Shown here one piece after another: positions 32,876 to 42,288 of a stretch of 64,000 nt of DNA. Within the stretch, counting starts at the first letter, position 1. The number at the start of each line of letters is the position of its first letter. This DNA is from Pomphorhynchus laevis (taxonomy: Eukaryota; Acanthocephala; Palaeacanthocephala; Echinorhynchida; Pomphorhynchidae). The translations under genes and the position numbers were made by a program. The stretch lies in the NCBI GenBank assembly GCA_012934845.2, contig WNNJ02000010.1:148887-212886 (forward strand), read 5' to 3'. Under the pieces are notes generated by a model. It saw only the letters and a list, made by a program, of their open reading frames with translations, was not told where the DNA came from and made no database searches.

Positions 32876-34190
32876 GAAAGGGGGAGAGATGGGACGCCAT
32901 CGAATTTTTGGCCTTGTGTGTACAACGTGAAAATTTCCGTTGATTTGACGTATAGATAAGGATGACTCGCCGTTTGTTTCACGTCGATGTTTCTCAATGC
33001 GAGCTAAATTGAGCTGGGCGATATCAGAAGGGGAGCGGTCAGGAAAGATACGGCAATTAGATGAAGTGGTTAGAAGTTTACAGCGTTGGGAGAGTACAGA
33101 AGAGGCATGTGAACTATGTCGGAAAACGATTTTTAAGAGTGGAGGACTGAGATGATTGGATTTAGTGGATTTGTTTAAACAAATAAAGGATACAGGATCG
33201 ATATTATTGAAGAGGGATGGGTTATCATCAGGAAGAATGGTTGCTAGGATAGACCTGAAAGCAGGTACATCATCATCGAGGCGAGAATGTGGAGAAGCAG
33301 ATTCGGAAAGCTTTAAGTTTGATATGATTATACAGCGATCGCGCGAAGGAAAACGATTTCGTGGAAGTGGTGGACGGACAGAGCTGGTAGGAGTCGAGGC
33401 AGATGAGCAGATAGAAGTGGAAATGACAGGGGTGCTTGATAGAGAATTAATATTGGTTGGAGCAAGTGTGACAGGAGCGGGGTGTGTAATCGATTGATCA
33501 GAGATGTGACTGGAGATGATTTTAAATGAAGGATGTAAATTATTTGGAAGTGTTACGTGGGAGGTAGAGTAAGGAGAATTAAGATAGGTTAGGGGATGAG
33601 TGACAGGAATAGAGTGTTGAATCACTTGATCGGAAATGTTACTGGAAATGATTTTGATGGAAGTATGTAAATTATTGAGAAGTGATACGGGGGACGTCGA
33701 GTAAGAAGTACGTGAAGATAATAAAGAAGTTTGAGATTTATTTAGATTGGGGGAGAATAGAAAAGAGGAGGTACGAGATGAAAAGCTTTACCGTTAGCAT
33801 TGTTAGAATGAGAAAGATTAATGGAAGTTTTGTACGTAGTTGAACGAGGAGTGTGTGAGAGAGTAGGTTCAATAATGGGATTATAAGATGCGAAGTCAGG
33901 TGTTGATGCGAGGGAAACATCTAAAACAGCATTGGTCTGAGTGGTCGTGTGTGATACAGGAGTAGAGGAGCAGGATAACTGTAGTAGTCGTACTGATGTA
34001 CAAAAACCGCAAGTGAAATGTTTACGTTTATACACCGAGTGGTCGGATATTTTAACACGAACAAGTGTCCATACATCGCAATCTTTGGAATCACATCCAT
34101 CTTCAAAGCTGGTATAACCATCATTGCATTCCGATATTGAAGATTCTTGATCAGGAACAGGGATCTGAGATCACGCTTTTTTAGACATGA
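32876..34190 (-). pseudogene. LINE J ORF1, PHD-like finger and RRM-like region
   Basis: The N-terminal piece starts near 34190 and has CDSKDCDVWTLVRVKI followed by HFTCGFC (34035-33742 and the neighbouring frame), the same CX4CX2W...CX2C pattern as in LINE H, with Leu in place of the His. The C-terminal piece 33625-32852 carries two copies of the NNLHPSFKIISSHIS repeat and the RRM-like region (RDRCIIISNLKLSESASPHS, LLKIVFRHSSHASSVLSQRC, RIFPDRSPSDIAQLN). One early stop and frame changes near 33700-34000. Confidence 0.75.
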
Positions 34191-34263
34191 CCTTTTATCG
34201 ATTGATTGAGCTCAATCTGCGAGCGTAGCGATCGGAACTGACAGGAATAATCTGGAATTGACA

Positions 34264-34640
34264 GGAATAATTGTAAGAACTTTAATAACCAATACTTTTT
34301 CTAACAAAAAAAGTTTGGCAAAGGAAGTACCTTTGTGTTTTCAGCATCAGGGGGTGTCCGCGAAGATAAGGTTGACCTCTCAGTTGCAGTATATGTGACA
34401 GTGGATGATCTTTAGTGTGCAGAATTTTCCAAACAAGAGAGAGATCTCGCTTGTCAAGGATATATCGCAGACAAGGCATATTAAAAATCTGGAGGCGTTT
34501 CCCGTAGCCAAAATTATGCATCCCAGAGACTAATTTATTTGTTGATCCGTAAACTTTCTCCAATGCACGACGCTCATAAGTAGTTTCGGGATAACAAGCT
34601 AGCGATGCGTATAAGATATGGCTCAAGAAAAACGCATTTG
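34264..34640 (-). mobile_element. CR1-like LINE C-terminal fragment
   Basis: A 114-residue frame (34282-34626) with YERRALEKVYGSTNKLVSGM, YGKRLQIFNMPCLRYILDKR, DLSLVWKILHTKDHPLSHIL and LRGHPLMLKTQR. This is the C-terminal region of CR1-clade LINEs (homologue of LERVQRRATK..., RRLRGDL). It is wedged between the 5' end of LINE J and the 3' end of LINE K. Confidence 0.75.
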
Positions 34641-34681
34641 CTAAGGTATGGTAAAAAAGGATTTATTTTAACGTGGCAAAT

Positions 34682-34697
34682 GCGTGCCAGCGTACGC
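34682..34697 (-). other. 3' terminal stem-loop of LINE K
   Basis: GCGTGC...GTACGC pairing over six positions, with one G-T pair at position 5 and a slightly different loop from H and J. Confidence 0.6.
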
Positions 34698-34728
34698 TTA
34701 CATGACCACAACAAAACAAGACTGTGAA

Positions 34729-35943
34729 TCATGTGTCGAGAAGGTGTGAACGGAGGAGGTGTTTGAATGTGATAAAGGAGGGGGCGCGGCGGACGTCGAG
34801 AGGGAGTTGATTCCAGACGAGTGAGGCAGCGACGAGGAAGGATCGGAGACCGTAGTTGTTGGAGTAATTAGGAACGTGGAGTAAGAGGGTATGACAGGAA
34901 CGAAGCGATAGCGAGGTGGGGCGAGTATCGTTTAAGAAAGGAAGGTTGATGAACGATGGGGAGCCGACAGCGATGAGACGAAAGGTAACGAGAAGGCGGA
35001 GTTTGATGCGGATGTGGATGGTGGGCCAGGAGAGTTGGGCAAAATGTGTGGATGTGTGGTCGAAGCGACGGAGACGAAAGATCACTCGAACAGCGGTGTT
35101 GATTATTCGTTGTAGGGGTAGGATGATGGATTTTGGAGAATTAGCGAAAAGGCTAAGGCAGTAATCGATTTTAGGGAAAAGAAGCGATGAAAGAAGAGAC
35201 ATCAGTCTCTTCTTTAAAAATACTTTTAAGTTAAAAGTATGCCAGAGAGTCTTAGAGTTGAATAAAGTGATGATTTTATGCTGCCAGAAGGAGTTGCATT
35301 TGGTACGTAGTAGGTTGAGATGAGACCGGCGAAGAGCAAGATAGGAATCACGGAAAGACGGAGTGATCGAGCGGAAATCACGTCTGAGAGAGCGGTGATA
35401 GACTCGAAAAGCATGGCGGAGTCGACGCTTTGATAGTAGGCATTGGATGTCAAACCATGGGGCACGGTGCAAGCGACGGTGTGGGTGAGACTTGAAGGGC
35501 AAAATAATATCGAGAGTGGATGTGAGTTCAGAGTCGAAAAGAAAGGCGAGATCGTGAGGAGATGATTTTGTTATTGTGGGTAATGATAGAGATGATTTGA
35601 GTAAGGCAGAGCGGAGAAGGGAGAGGTCAAGATTTCTCCAAGGGCGACGTAGGATTGTAGGTGTGTGAGGAGGGGTGTGGTTGTGAGTGAGATCAAGGGT
35701 GATAAGAAAGTGATCGGATAGACCAGGATCAGAGATGGACAGTGAGGTGTAGGCAGCAAAATGATCGGGGACAGCGATGATGTCGAGTGCCCCACCAAGT
35801 ATATGTGTGGGGCAGTGGAGATTAGTTTGTAATTGTAGTTGGATAGAATGTTGATGAACCGGATGGAATCCGTGGAAGAGGGGCGGTCTAGGCGGATATT
35901 GAAGTCGCCTAGAACGAGTGAAGGGATTGAGGACAAAGAACAA
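34729..35943 (-). CDS. LINE K fused ORF: endonuclease C-terminus, linker and C-terminal domain without RT
   Basis: A 404-residue open frame in which endonuclease sequence (LGGALDIIAVPDHF, DPGLSDHFLITLDL) and linker (PWFDIQCLLSKRRLRHAFRV, LLRTKCNSFW) pass in frame through a short unrelated bridge (FNLKVFLKKRL) into the C-terminal LINE domain (KIDYCLSLFANSPKSIILPL, VAASLVWNQLPLDVR). The RT catalytic core, some 330 residues in LINE H, is absent. It is remarkable that the frame remains open across the deletion and for the whole length. This could be chance or a relic of selection on a non-autonomous product; I favour chance. Confidence 0.8.
   Translation of the reverse strand: MFFVLNPFTRSRRLQYPPRPPLFHGFHPVHQHSIQLQLQTNLHCPTHILGGALDIIAVPDHFAAYTSLSISDPGLSDHFLITLDLTHNHTPPHTPTILRRPWRNLDLSLLRSALLKSSLSLPTITKSSPHDLAFLFDSELTSTLDIILPFKSHPHRRLHRAPWFDIQCLLSKRRLRHAFRVYHRSLRRDFRSITPSFRDSYLALRRSHLNLLRTKCNSFWQHKIITLFNSKTLWHTFNLKVFLKKRLMSLLSSLLFPKIDYCLSLFANSPKSIILPLQRIINTAVRVIFRLRRFDHTSTHFAQLSWPTIHIRIKLRLLVTFRLIAVGSPSFINLPFLNDTRPTSLSLRSCHTLLLHVPNYSNNYGLRSFLVAASLVWNQLPLDVRRAPSFITFKHLLRSHLLDT
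35190..35240. repeat. Two stacked inverted repeats at the RT deletion of LINE K
   Basis: AAAGAAGAGAC (35190-35200) and GTCTCTTCTTT (35205-35215), loop ATCA; then ATACTTTTAA (35220-35229) and TTAAAAGTAT (35231-35240), loop 1 nt. They occupy the exact junction between linker and C-terminal domain. Confidence 0.9.
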
Positions 35944-37000
35944 TGAGAAAGGAGGTCAGCGAGATCGTTAAAAAATAAGGCAGTAGGAGCTGATGAACCA
36001 GGATGGTATACAATGCGAGATCTATAGTGATCGGGTTAGAATAACGACAAGTGAGCAATTCAAAAGAGCAAGGACTGAAAGGGGGATTGATTTTGCGAAG
36101 AGACGTGGGGTGACGAGCGAATGCGACGATGCCGCCATGATTAGAGAATTTAGAAGGGCATGAGCTGAGGGGGCGGTCGGATTCGACTAGGGAGCAACCG
36201 GTAGAGAGCAGACGGCGAATGGAAAGGTCGTCGGAATCTGAGTGCCAGGATTCGGTGAGGCAGAATAGATCGATGGATTGCTTGGTGAATAGGTTGAGGA
36301 TAAGATCGGATTTATTGAGAATAGATCTAGTGTTGAGGAGGCCGAGGCGTAAACCTTGTGTTGTGGCGAAAGAGTCTAGTGGAGAAGATACATAGGAGAA
36401 TGAAGCGCCATCGAATTTTTGGACGGGTGTGGACAGCTTGAAAATTTCCGTCTATGTTTCGGATGGAGAGTGATGTTTCGCCGTTTTCCTCGCGACGGCG
36501 TTTTTCGATGCGGGCTGAAGAGATTTGAGCGATTTCAGAAGGGACGCGATCGGGGAAAATTCGAGTGGTTGAAGATGACATGAGTTTGAATCGTTGAGAG
36601 AGGACAGAAGACGCGTGAGAGCGATGCTTGAAAACAATTTTTAGGAGAGGGGGCTTGGAAGGATTAGATTGGGAAGATTTGTTTAGACGGATGAAAGCGA
36701 CAGGAGAAATGTCCTTGAAAAAGGATGGTTTATCCGCAGGGACAATAGACGAGAGGATTGATCTGATGGCGGAAACATCTTGATCTAGACGTGCTTGTGG
36801 ATATAAGGAGTTAGAAGGGGTGATATTAGTGACAATGACGCAACGATCGCGAGAAGCAAAGCGCTTCCGTAAAGGAGGACGACTGACGTGAGTAAGTGAG
36901 ATCACGATAGAAGAGCTGGCAGTTGATGATTTGGATGGATTTGGTTTGACGACGGGAGACATAGAGGATAATGATAATAAAGAGGGTGGCAAGCGATGTG
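35944..37000 (-). pseudogene. LINE K ORF1 and endonuclease N-terminal part
   Basis: 36992-36327 is a 221-residue ORF1 piece with RDRCVIVTNITPSNSLYPQA, VAFIRLNKSSQSNPSKPPLL, KIVFKHRSHASSVLSQRFKL and RIFPDRVPSEIAQIS, i.e. the RRM-like region. The endonuclease follows at 36330-35944 with CLTESWHSDSDDLSIRRLL-type sequence. The ORF1 N-terminus with the PHD-like finger is missing. Frame breaks are present between the parts. Confidence 0.7.
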
Positions 37001-37075
37001 AGGAAAGGTTATGAGTGGAAGGATAGTGGAGGTTGGTGGAGGTGATTTTGATTGATGGATCAAATATATTGATGG

Positions 37076-37130
37076 ATCAAATATATAGATTGATGGATCT
37101 GATAGGCATAACGGATCTATGCCTATCAGA
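37076..37130. repeat. Tandem short repeat and inverted repeat at the K/CR1 junction
   Basis: Two to three copies of gattgatggatcaaatatat (37050-37100), then TCTGATAGGCATA (37098-37110) and TATGCCTATCAGA (37118-37130), loop 7 nt. CR1-like coding homology ends at 37131, directly at the arm. Confidence 0.85.
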
Positions 37131-38475
37131 GCTCGACGAGTATGTCCTATTAAGCGTTTTGTGATGTAACACACGTAGTCTGAATGCTTTCGAATGGATA
37201 AGTCAGCACAAACCCAAACTCTCAAATCTTTATATGAGTAGGTTCTTTCGATACTAATTGAACCAAACTGGTACTCACCACCAAGATGATCACATGATCT
37301 TCATGATATACGCGTACATGTACATTTAGCGGAATTGATCCTCAAGTGATTTCGTTTAGACCAATTGAATATAACGTCGACGTCGCTTTGTAAATGCTGT
37401 TTATCAAGTTTGGAAATAATAGGTCGCCAAACTTTAAGATCATCTGCATATAATAAACTGAATGAACTGATATTTGGTATCAACTCGTTGATATAAAGAC
37501 TGAATGAAGTGGGACCCAATATACTTCCCTGTGGCACACCTAACAACACTAGAAATGGACTCGACAGCGACTCACTAACTCGTACGACACTTTATCGGTT
37601 GGAAAGGAATACACGAATCCAGTTTACGATCCTCTTATCAAGATGAATGTGCTCCAACTTCTCAATAAGACGCGTGTGATTAAGTGAGTCGAACGCTTTT
37701 GAGAAATCAAAGAAAATGACATCAACTGGTATACCTTGATCATAATAGTGATACAAATTTTCACGTGCATGTACAAGATTAGTAGTCGTGGAATAACCTT
37801 TTCGGAAGCCATGCTGTACTGGGGTCAAAATTTGAAATCTATCTAGAAATTCTATTATTCGTCGCTTAATCGATCTCTCTAGCACACGACAACACACGCA
37901 AGTGAGACTAATAGGCCTATAATTGTCAATGGACGAACTATCCCCTTTCTTATAAATATGACAGATGATGGAATTCTGCTAATCAGAAGGAACAACGCCA
38001 AAAGCCACAGACGCAGAGAAAATATTGTAAAGCGGATGACATATTATGTCAGCGATGTTTCGCAGATATACGGGCGGTAAGCCATCTGGACCCGCACCTG
38101 CTTTGCATTTAAGTTTCCGAAGCTCTTGGAGAACATCATAACATTGGAAGAGGTCTCTTGTGTCATCTCCGGACGATTCAAATGTACACGGATCACCCAT
38201 TGTCACATCCTTATGGTCAAGATTCAAAGAATGGAAATGATTTTCAAACATATTCGATATCCGCAAAGAATCAGCTATGAATTTTCCATCGTCACGCTGT
38301 ATGCAATTTATAGGTTTACAGCGCGTATGATAAGAAGTCACATACCTAAAGAAAGAGCGGGGATCACGGTGACAGTTTATACTTAGCTGTTCTTTCGAAA
38401 GATCGCCTACTAGTTCGCTTCATGGACGTAACGAGGTTTCGCCATTTCTTATAAGTGCTGAGATTATCTGTTTTT
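37131..38475 (-). mobile_element. CR1-like LINE fragment (RT), minus strand
   Basis: Pre-RT region 38341-37979 (DVLQELRKLKCKAGAGPDGL, PPVYLRNIADIICHPLYNIF); RT 37897-37592 (LERSIKRRIIEFLDRFQILT, QHGFRKGYSTTTNLVHAREN, DVIFFDFSKAFDSLNHTRLI); 37549-37301 (LLGVPQGSILGPTSFSLYIN, YADDLKVWRPI, LRINSAKC); then YKDLRVWVCADLSIRKHSDY (37225 onward). All RT motifs including YADD can be read, but in four frames. It stops at the inverted repeat 37098-37130; no 3' end is present. Confidence 0.85.
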
Positions 38476-38479
38476 ACGA

Positions 38480-38870
38480 TAGTCATTAAATAGTCATATT
38501 AGAATAAGATAGTTAGGGTTACCGAACTTACTTTCACAATCAGTAGTGATTGTGAAATATTTGTCAATCTATACAATTTGTGTGATTTCATTTTTATCAT
38601 TTGCTATATTTTCTTAATCATCGCGAATAAGTTCTTGCACTGAATTCTCTCGTGTTACCTGTGACTTTTCTGCGTAAATTTACTTACTCGAAACTTAGTC
38701 ATGGTGAATACATTTTTGCATCGTACATATTTAATCTTTGAAGATATCAATGATCTCTTCATTTGAATTGATCATTTGTAATTATTTTTTGATGATTTCG
38801 ATACATTCAGATCAAAACAAGGGATTTCAACATTTCACAAGTTTACATTTATAATGATCGTCAGCTTCTA
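38480..38870. other. AT-rich spacer
   Basis: No coding or repeat family recognised between the CR1-like fragment and the minisatellite. Confidence 0.4.
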
Positions 38871-38873
38871 TTA

Positions 38874-39165
38874 TACATCCTCGATGTATTTAGGCAACTA
38901 CATCCACGATGCATTTTGGCTACCACACCCTCGATGTATTGTGGTAACTACATCTACGATGTATTTAGCCAACAACATCCTCGAGGTATTTAGACAACTA
39001 CATCCTTGATGTATTTAGCAAATTCGTCGAGGATGCATTTAGACAACTGCATCCTCGGAGTATTTAGGCAACGACACCCTCGATGCATTTAGGCAAATAC
39101 ATTCTCGATGTATTTAGGCAAATACATCCAAATGTATTTAGGCAAATACATTGTCGATGTTGAAA
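38874..39165 (+). repeat. 25-bp minisatellite, about 11 copies
   Basis: Imperfect tandem units of about 25 bp with the core atcctcgatgtatttaggca and a variable end (acta/acaa/aata). Units drift (ccacgatgc, ttctcgatg, a shortened one near 39128). The period is not a multiple of three, so it is not coding. It leads directly into Penelope-like sequence on the right. Confidence 0.9.
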
Positions 39166-39359
39166 GAAGAAAAGGTATCCGCCGACAGAACATTGTTATT
39201 AAAACCAATATTGCGGTTTCCAAGCGAAACCATTTTCAAGGTAATCTATAAAGTAAAAACAAAACACATCAGTAAATTATACAATGTACAGGGTATTCTA
39301 AGTGAGCAAAGTATGACTATCGTTGCCATTCGTTGTTGGTTTTTTTTGTCTAATTAATA

Positions 39360-39560
39360 TTGCTTCTTTTATTTTTCGCAGCCTGATGTCGGGTTTAAAT
39401 GAGAGCAATGATGGATACTCAAAATTTATAGTGTCCAATTGTAATTACGTGGTCAGCAACATGATAATTAGCCGTTGTGCAAATTACTGCTCTATGTTCC
39501 CGTATTCTGACTTTTAGGTCGCGACCGGTTTCACCAATGTAAACAGCATCACAATGAGAT
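39360..39560 (-). mobile_element. Penelope-like element fragment, GIY-YIG endonuclease
   Basis: Read on the minus strand from about 39556, the sequence gives CDAVYIGETGRDLKVRIREH and then VADHVITIGHYKF. YIGETGR, the following R..EH and the ..H...GH block are hallmarks of the GIY-YIG nuclease that Penelope-like elements carry after their RT. A stop follows soon after. Only this domain is kept, and its orientation is opposite to the RT piece beside it. Confidence 0.65.
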
Positions 39561-39575
39561 AGTTGTCATTGTGAT
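39549..39575. repeat. Inverted repeat between the two Penelope-like halves
   Basis: TCACAATG and CATTGTGA flank a tagttgt-containing loop, and tagttgtcat-type phrases repeat to about 39615. The change of strand between the GIY-YIG piece and the RT piece lies here. Confidence 0.6.
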
Positions 39576-39654
39576 AGCTGTCATAGTTGTCATCACAATT
39601 CGTTGGGATAGTTGTCACGCTTAACATACTAAATTGGGTATTTTCGTCTTGTTT

Positions 39655-39939
39655 TGTTTAAGGGCTGTCAATGTTTGCAGTTACGTTATTATAAGAGAAT
39701 ACGAGCTTCGACGTTTAACTGACATATTTGTGCGTTTGGGTTATCCCTGTAGTCTTCTAGCGCATGCTGTATACAAAGTTAGCAGAAAGTGGTGTAGCCA
39801 GAGAGTATTGAGAGAATGTCCGCTCCCAGCTAAGTTTTTTTTCCTCACGTTACCAGAAAACGGAATAAAGACTAAGATATTTTTCAACAGAGTCAAGAAA
39901 TTAGTTAGCGATCTTAATCTTCCTAGAGTGATTTCCTAA
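39655..39939 (+). mobile_element. Penelope-like element fragment, end of RT domain
   Basis: A frame with EYELRRLTDIFVRLGYPCSL, then SRKWCSQRVLRECPLPAKFF, FLTLPENGIKTKIFFNRVKK. The motif R.L..IF...GYP..L is the end of the RT region of Penelope-like elements, which precedes the GIY-YIG domain. No stop in this stretch. It ends at a cluster of inverted repeats (39923-39995). Confidence 0.5.
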
Positions 39940-39995
39940 AGTCATAATCTTCCTAGTGTGAAATCACTCTAGTGATTTCCTTCACTAGAGTGATT
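39923..39995. repeat. Nested inverted repeats at the Penelope/L2-like junction
   Basis: CTAGAGTGATTTC (39923-39935) pairs with GAAATCACTCTAG (39960-39972). AATCACTCTAGTGA (39962-39975) pairs with TCACTAGAGTGATT (39982-39995), loop 6 nt. The same block has been copied back and forth three times. Confidence 0.85.
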
Positions 39996-41490
39996 AGAGC
40001 GAAAATCAGCTTGATAGAGAGGAAACAAGTTGGAAGAAAATAGATAGGCATTAACAGCTTGAGAATAAAACGCTCAAAGAGTTTGAAGATGGTTGTGAGA
40101 AGTGAGATAGGTCGGTACGAAGATGGTAGCGAGGGGTCGAGAGATTGCGTTTTGCGGAGAGGACGAACAGTTGCGCATTTTCAGTAGGAAGGAAATGTGC
40201 AGCTACGGATGGACGAGTTGAACAATGTGGTTAAGAATGGTAAGACAGATGTACAGATATTTTTAATCAAGTGAGTGGGAATTGGGTCAGCAGGATATGC
40301 TTTATTAGGATATGGCAGAAGAACTGGCGATCTACTCGGCGATCTCTCTTCGTCTATCAAACCTTACTCCTTTAACGTCATGCAATACGCCGATGACATC
40401 CTCATATATGCTAATGCACCCGTAGTCCACAATCTCACTTTCTATTATTCCATTTCGATGATCATCTGTCCCTTAAACCCTTCGTCTGCGACAAGGTCCG
40501 CTCGTCTAATTTAATTATCAGTGACATCCGCCGTATCCGTCCCCTTATCGACTTCCATTCCTATATTTGTTTTCTTTCATCGCTTATTTTTCCTAAAATC
40601 GATTACTGCCTCGGCCTTTTCGCAAATTCGTTAAAATCTATCATCCTACCCTACAACGCATCATCAACTCCGCCGTTCGAGTTCTCATATGTCTTCGTCG
40701 CTTTGATCACACATTCACTTATATTGCTCAACTCTCCTGGCATAGCATCCACATCCACATACAACTCCACCTCGTAACTTTTCGTCTCACCGTTGTCGGC
40801 TCCCCATCGTTCATCCACCTCCCTTTCTTAGTTGATACTCGCCCCACCTTTTATTACTGCGTTCCTGTAATTCCATCTTACTCTACGTTTCCAAATACTC
40901 TAACAACTACGGTCTCCGAACCTTTATCGTCACCGCCTCACTTGCCTGGAATCAACTCTCACTCGACGTCCGCCGCGCTTCCTCCTTTATTGCATTCAAA
41001 TGCCGCTTCCGTACCCACCTTCTCGAAACATGATTTAGATTTTTTTTTGATTTTGTTGTGTGGTCATGTAAGCGTGCGCCGCCACGCATTTGCCACGTAA
41101 AAATATGTATTTTTTAACCAAGGAAACTTTACTAGACGAAACGGGAAGAAGGTGGAATAGCTCTTGATGGGAAGTATTCAAAGAGAAGAGAGGATACAAA
41201 GGGCATACGAGTTGAAAAGAAAGTAAATTAGATAGCTAAGATTGTAGATAATAAAAAAATTCATCAGAATTTATATTACAAGGGGTAGATGATCGTGAAA
41301 GAATTGAGTTTAAGATTTTCCAATGAGATTTAGAGTTGGAAGATGACTCGAGTTGATTTCGCCAAAAGAGAGTACGCTTAGTACGCATAAGAATGAGATG
41401 GGAACGGCGAAGAGAAAGATATGAAGCACTGAGATTTGGAGTGAGTATGTTTGAAGAACGTTTAAAAAACGATTAAACACAGAGATCATT
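39996..41490 (-). mobile_element. L2-like LINE fragment (minus), split by a nested plus-strand L2-like insertion
   Basis: Two minus-strand pieces, 41490-41118 and 40335-39996, are consecutive in element order. The first covers the linker up to the VSSDEVS-equivalent region. The second continues with PADPIPTHL-equivalent sequence and the YRPIS region up to the FRSNHS-equivalent. The 776 bp between them is a plus-strand copy with its own 3' end. No QG or YADD region of the host element survives; it stops at the inverted repeats on the left. Confidence 0.75.
40336..41112 (+). mobile_element. L2-like LINE insertion (plus), 5'-truncated, with 3' stem-loop
   Basis: Starts just before the YADD box (VMQYADDILIYANAPVV, 40275-40514 frame), continues through the post-RT domain (KIDYC, RFDHTF, LRTFIVTASLAWNQL in broken frames) and ends with the stem-loop GCGTG...CACGC (41072-41087) and tail. 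Closest to the LINE K subfamily (its NYGLRSF-type end). It sits inside a minus-strand L2-like element; the host sequence overlaps by AAC(C) at the two junctions, suggesting a short target-site duplication. Confidence 0.75.
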
Positions 41491-41690
41491 AAATGCCTAG
41501 ATCACCGGGAGAAAGATAGTTTAGTGGGACTATCATAGAATAAGCATGTTTTAAGATCCTTATTCTAAAAGTCTTGATTGTGGTTAAGCTTTTCTTGCTC
41601 ATAATCAATTATTTATCGGCACAAGTTTATTATTATAACAAACAGAAGCAAATGAGCTACAAGCTCGTGTCGCTTACAAAACATGATAAA
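41491..41690. repeat. Spacer with inverted repeat
   Basis: AGAATAAG (41537-41544) and CTTATTCT (41559-41566) flank a 14-nt loop between the L2-like fragment and the 3' tail of the CR1-like LINE M. Confidence 0.5.
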
Positions 41691-41719
41691 ATAAAATAAA
41701 ATAACATCAACAAAAAAAT

Positions 41720-42235
41720 TCAATCAAATAGTAGTTGCAAATTCCTTCTTTCGGGTTCGATTGCTTTCTTGATAGCATCATTAGATATACTACTAGAGAT
41801 ATCAAGGCACTTTTGTGCATTCCACCCGTTAATTACCCTGGTTACAAATCGATGGTGAACAGGAATTCTTGTAGTTGGCTTTATTAATTTCCACACATGC
41901 CTACGAGTTTCTCGTCTATCATTCACGGATAATAAGCTAGAGAGACCATCAAAGCTATCAAAAACAATTTTGACTGCAGTTGATAAATCAATGGCCGATC
42001 TGCGATATTTCAATGTGCCGACACGTAGAGATGTCAAACGTTCAGCATATCTCAAATTGGAGAAATTCGGAATCATTCGTGACCCTTTACGTAACAAGTT
42101 CTCAATGTCACGGGATTCCCTTAAAGTCTGTGGATAAGTTACAGGTAAACCGTATTCAAGGATGGGAAGAATATAAGAGCAAAATAGTCGCTTGAACATT
42201 GATGGACTTGTCCGATCAAAAGACTTGAAAAACAT
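41720..42235 (-). CDS. LINE M ORF2, C-terminal domain
   Basis: A 171-residue frame: SPSMFKRLFCSYILPILEYG, RDIENLLRKGSRMIPNFSNL, RYAERLTSLRVGTLKYRRSA and IPVHHRFVTRVINGWNAQKC. This is the post-RT domain of CR1-type LINEs (LEYC.QVW, LE.VQRR.TK, ERL..L.L.SL..RR, N.WN.LP). Last residues RRNLQLLFD, then stop. The 3' UTR is only about 30 bp. Confidence 0.8.
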   Translation of the reverse strand: MFFKSFDRTSPSMFKRLFCSYILPILEYGLPVTYPQTLRESRDIENLLRKGSRMIPNFSNLRYAERLTSLRVGTLKYRRSAIDLSTAVKIVFDSFDGLSSLLSVNDRRETRRHVWKLIKPTTRIPVHHRFVTRVINGWNAQKCLDISSSISNDAIKKAIEPERRNLQLLFD

Positions 42236-42288
42236 CCATAAAATACGATAGCCTCGATTACAAATATATTTAGTGTGGACAATAGTTT

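Larger units (their letters stand above)
29935..34195 (-). mobile_element. LINE J, near-full-length L2-like LINE
   Basis: Minus strand, about 4.26 kb, with the same layout as LINE H: ORF1 from an ATG near 34190 to about 32890, ORF2 endonuclease (32796-31720), RT (31609-30248), C-terminal domain (30308-29936 in another frame) and 3' stem-loop (29954-29970). About 60 bp around the ORF1-ORF2 boundary, present in H, is replaced by a snap-back inverted repeat (32823-32857). More breaks than H: roughly one stop and several frame changes in each ORF. Confidence 0.85.
34665..37075 (-). mobile_element. LINE K, L2-like subfamily copy with the RT core deleted
   Basis: Minus-strand group 1 LINE of a second, more GC-rich subfamily. 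ORF1 (about 36992-36327), endonuclease (36320-35571), linker (35465-35226), then directly the C-terminal domain (35190-34729) and the 3' stem-loop (34682-34697). All RT motifs from YRPIS through YADD and LNPDKS are missing. The deletion point at 35190-35240 holds two stacked inverted repeats. The 5' end runs into tandem gattgatggatcaaatat copies and a CR1-like fragment. Confidence 0.8.

Noticed and set aside
38874-39165. CRISPR array
   Set aside because: The 25-bp units are contiguous with no spacers and drift freely, and the genome is eukaryotic.
39996-41112. Twin-priming (5' inversion) of a single L2-like LINE
   Set aside because: A further minus-strand piece at 41118-41490 is consecutive with 39996-40335 in element order, so the plus-strand copy is a nested insertion.
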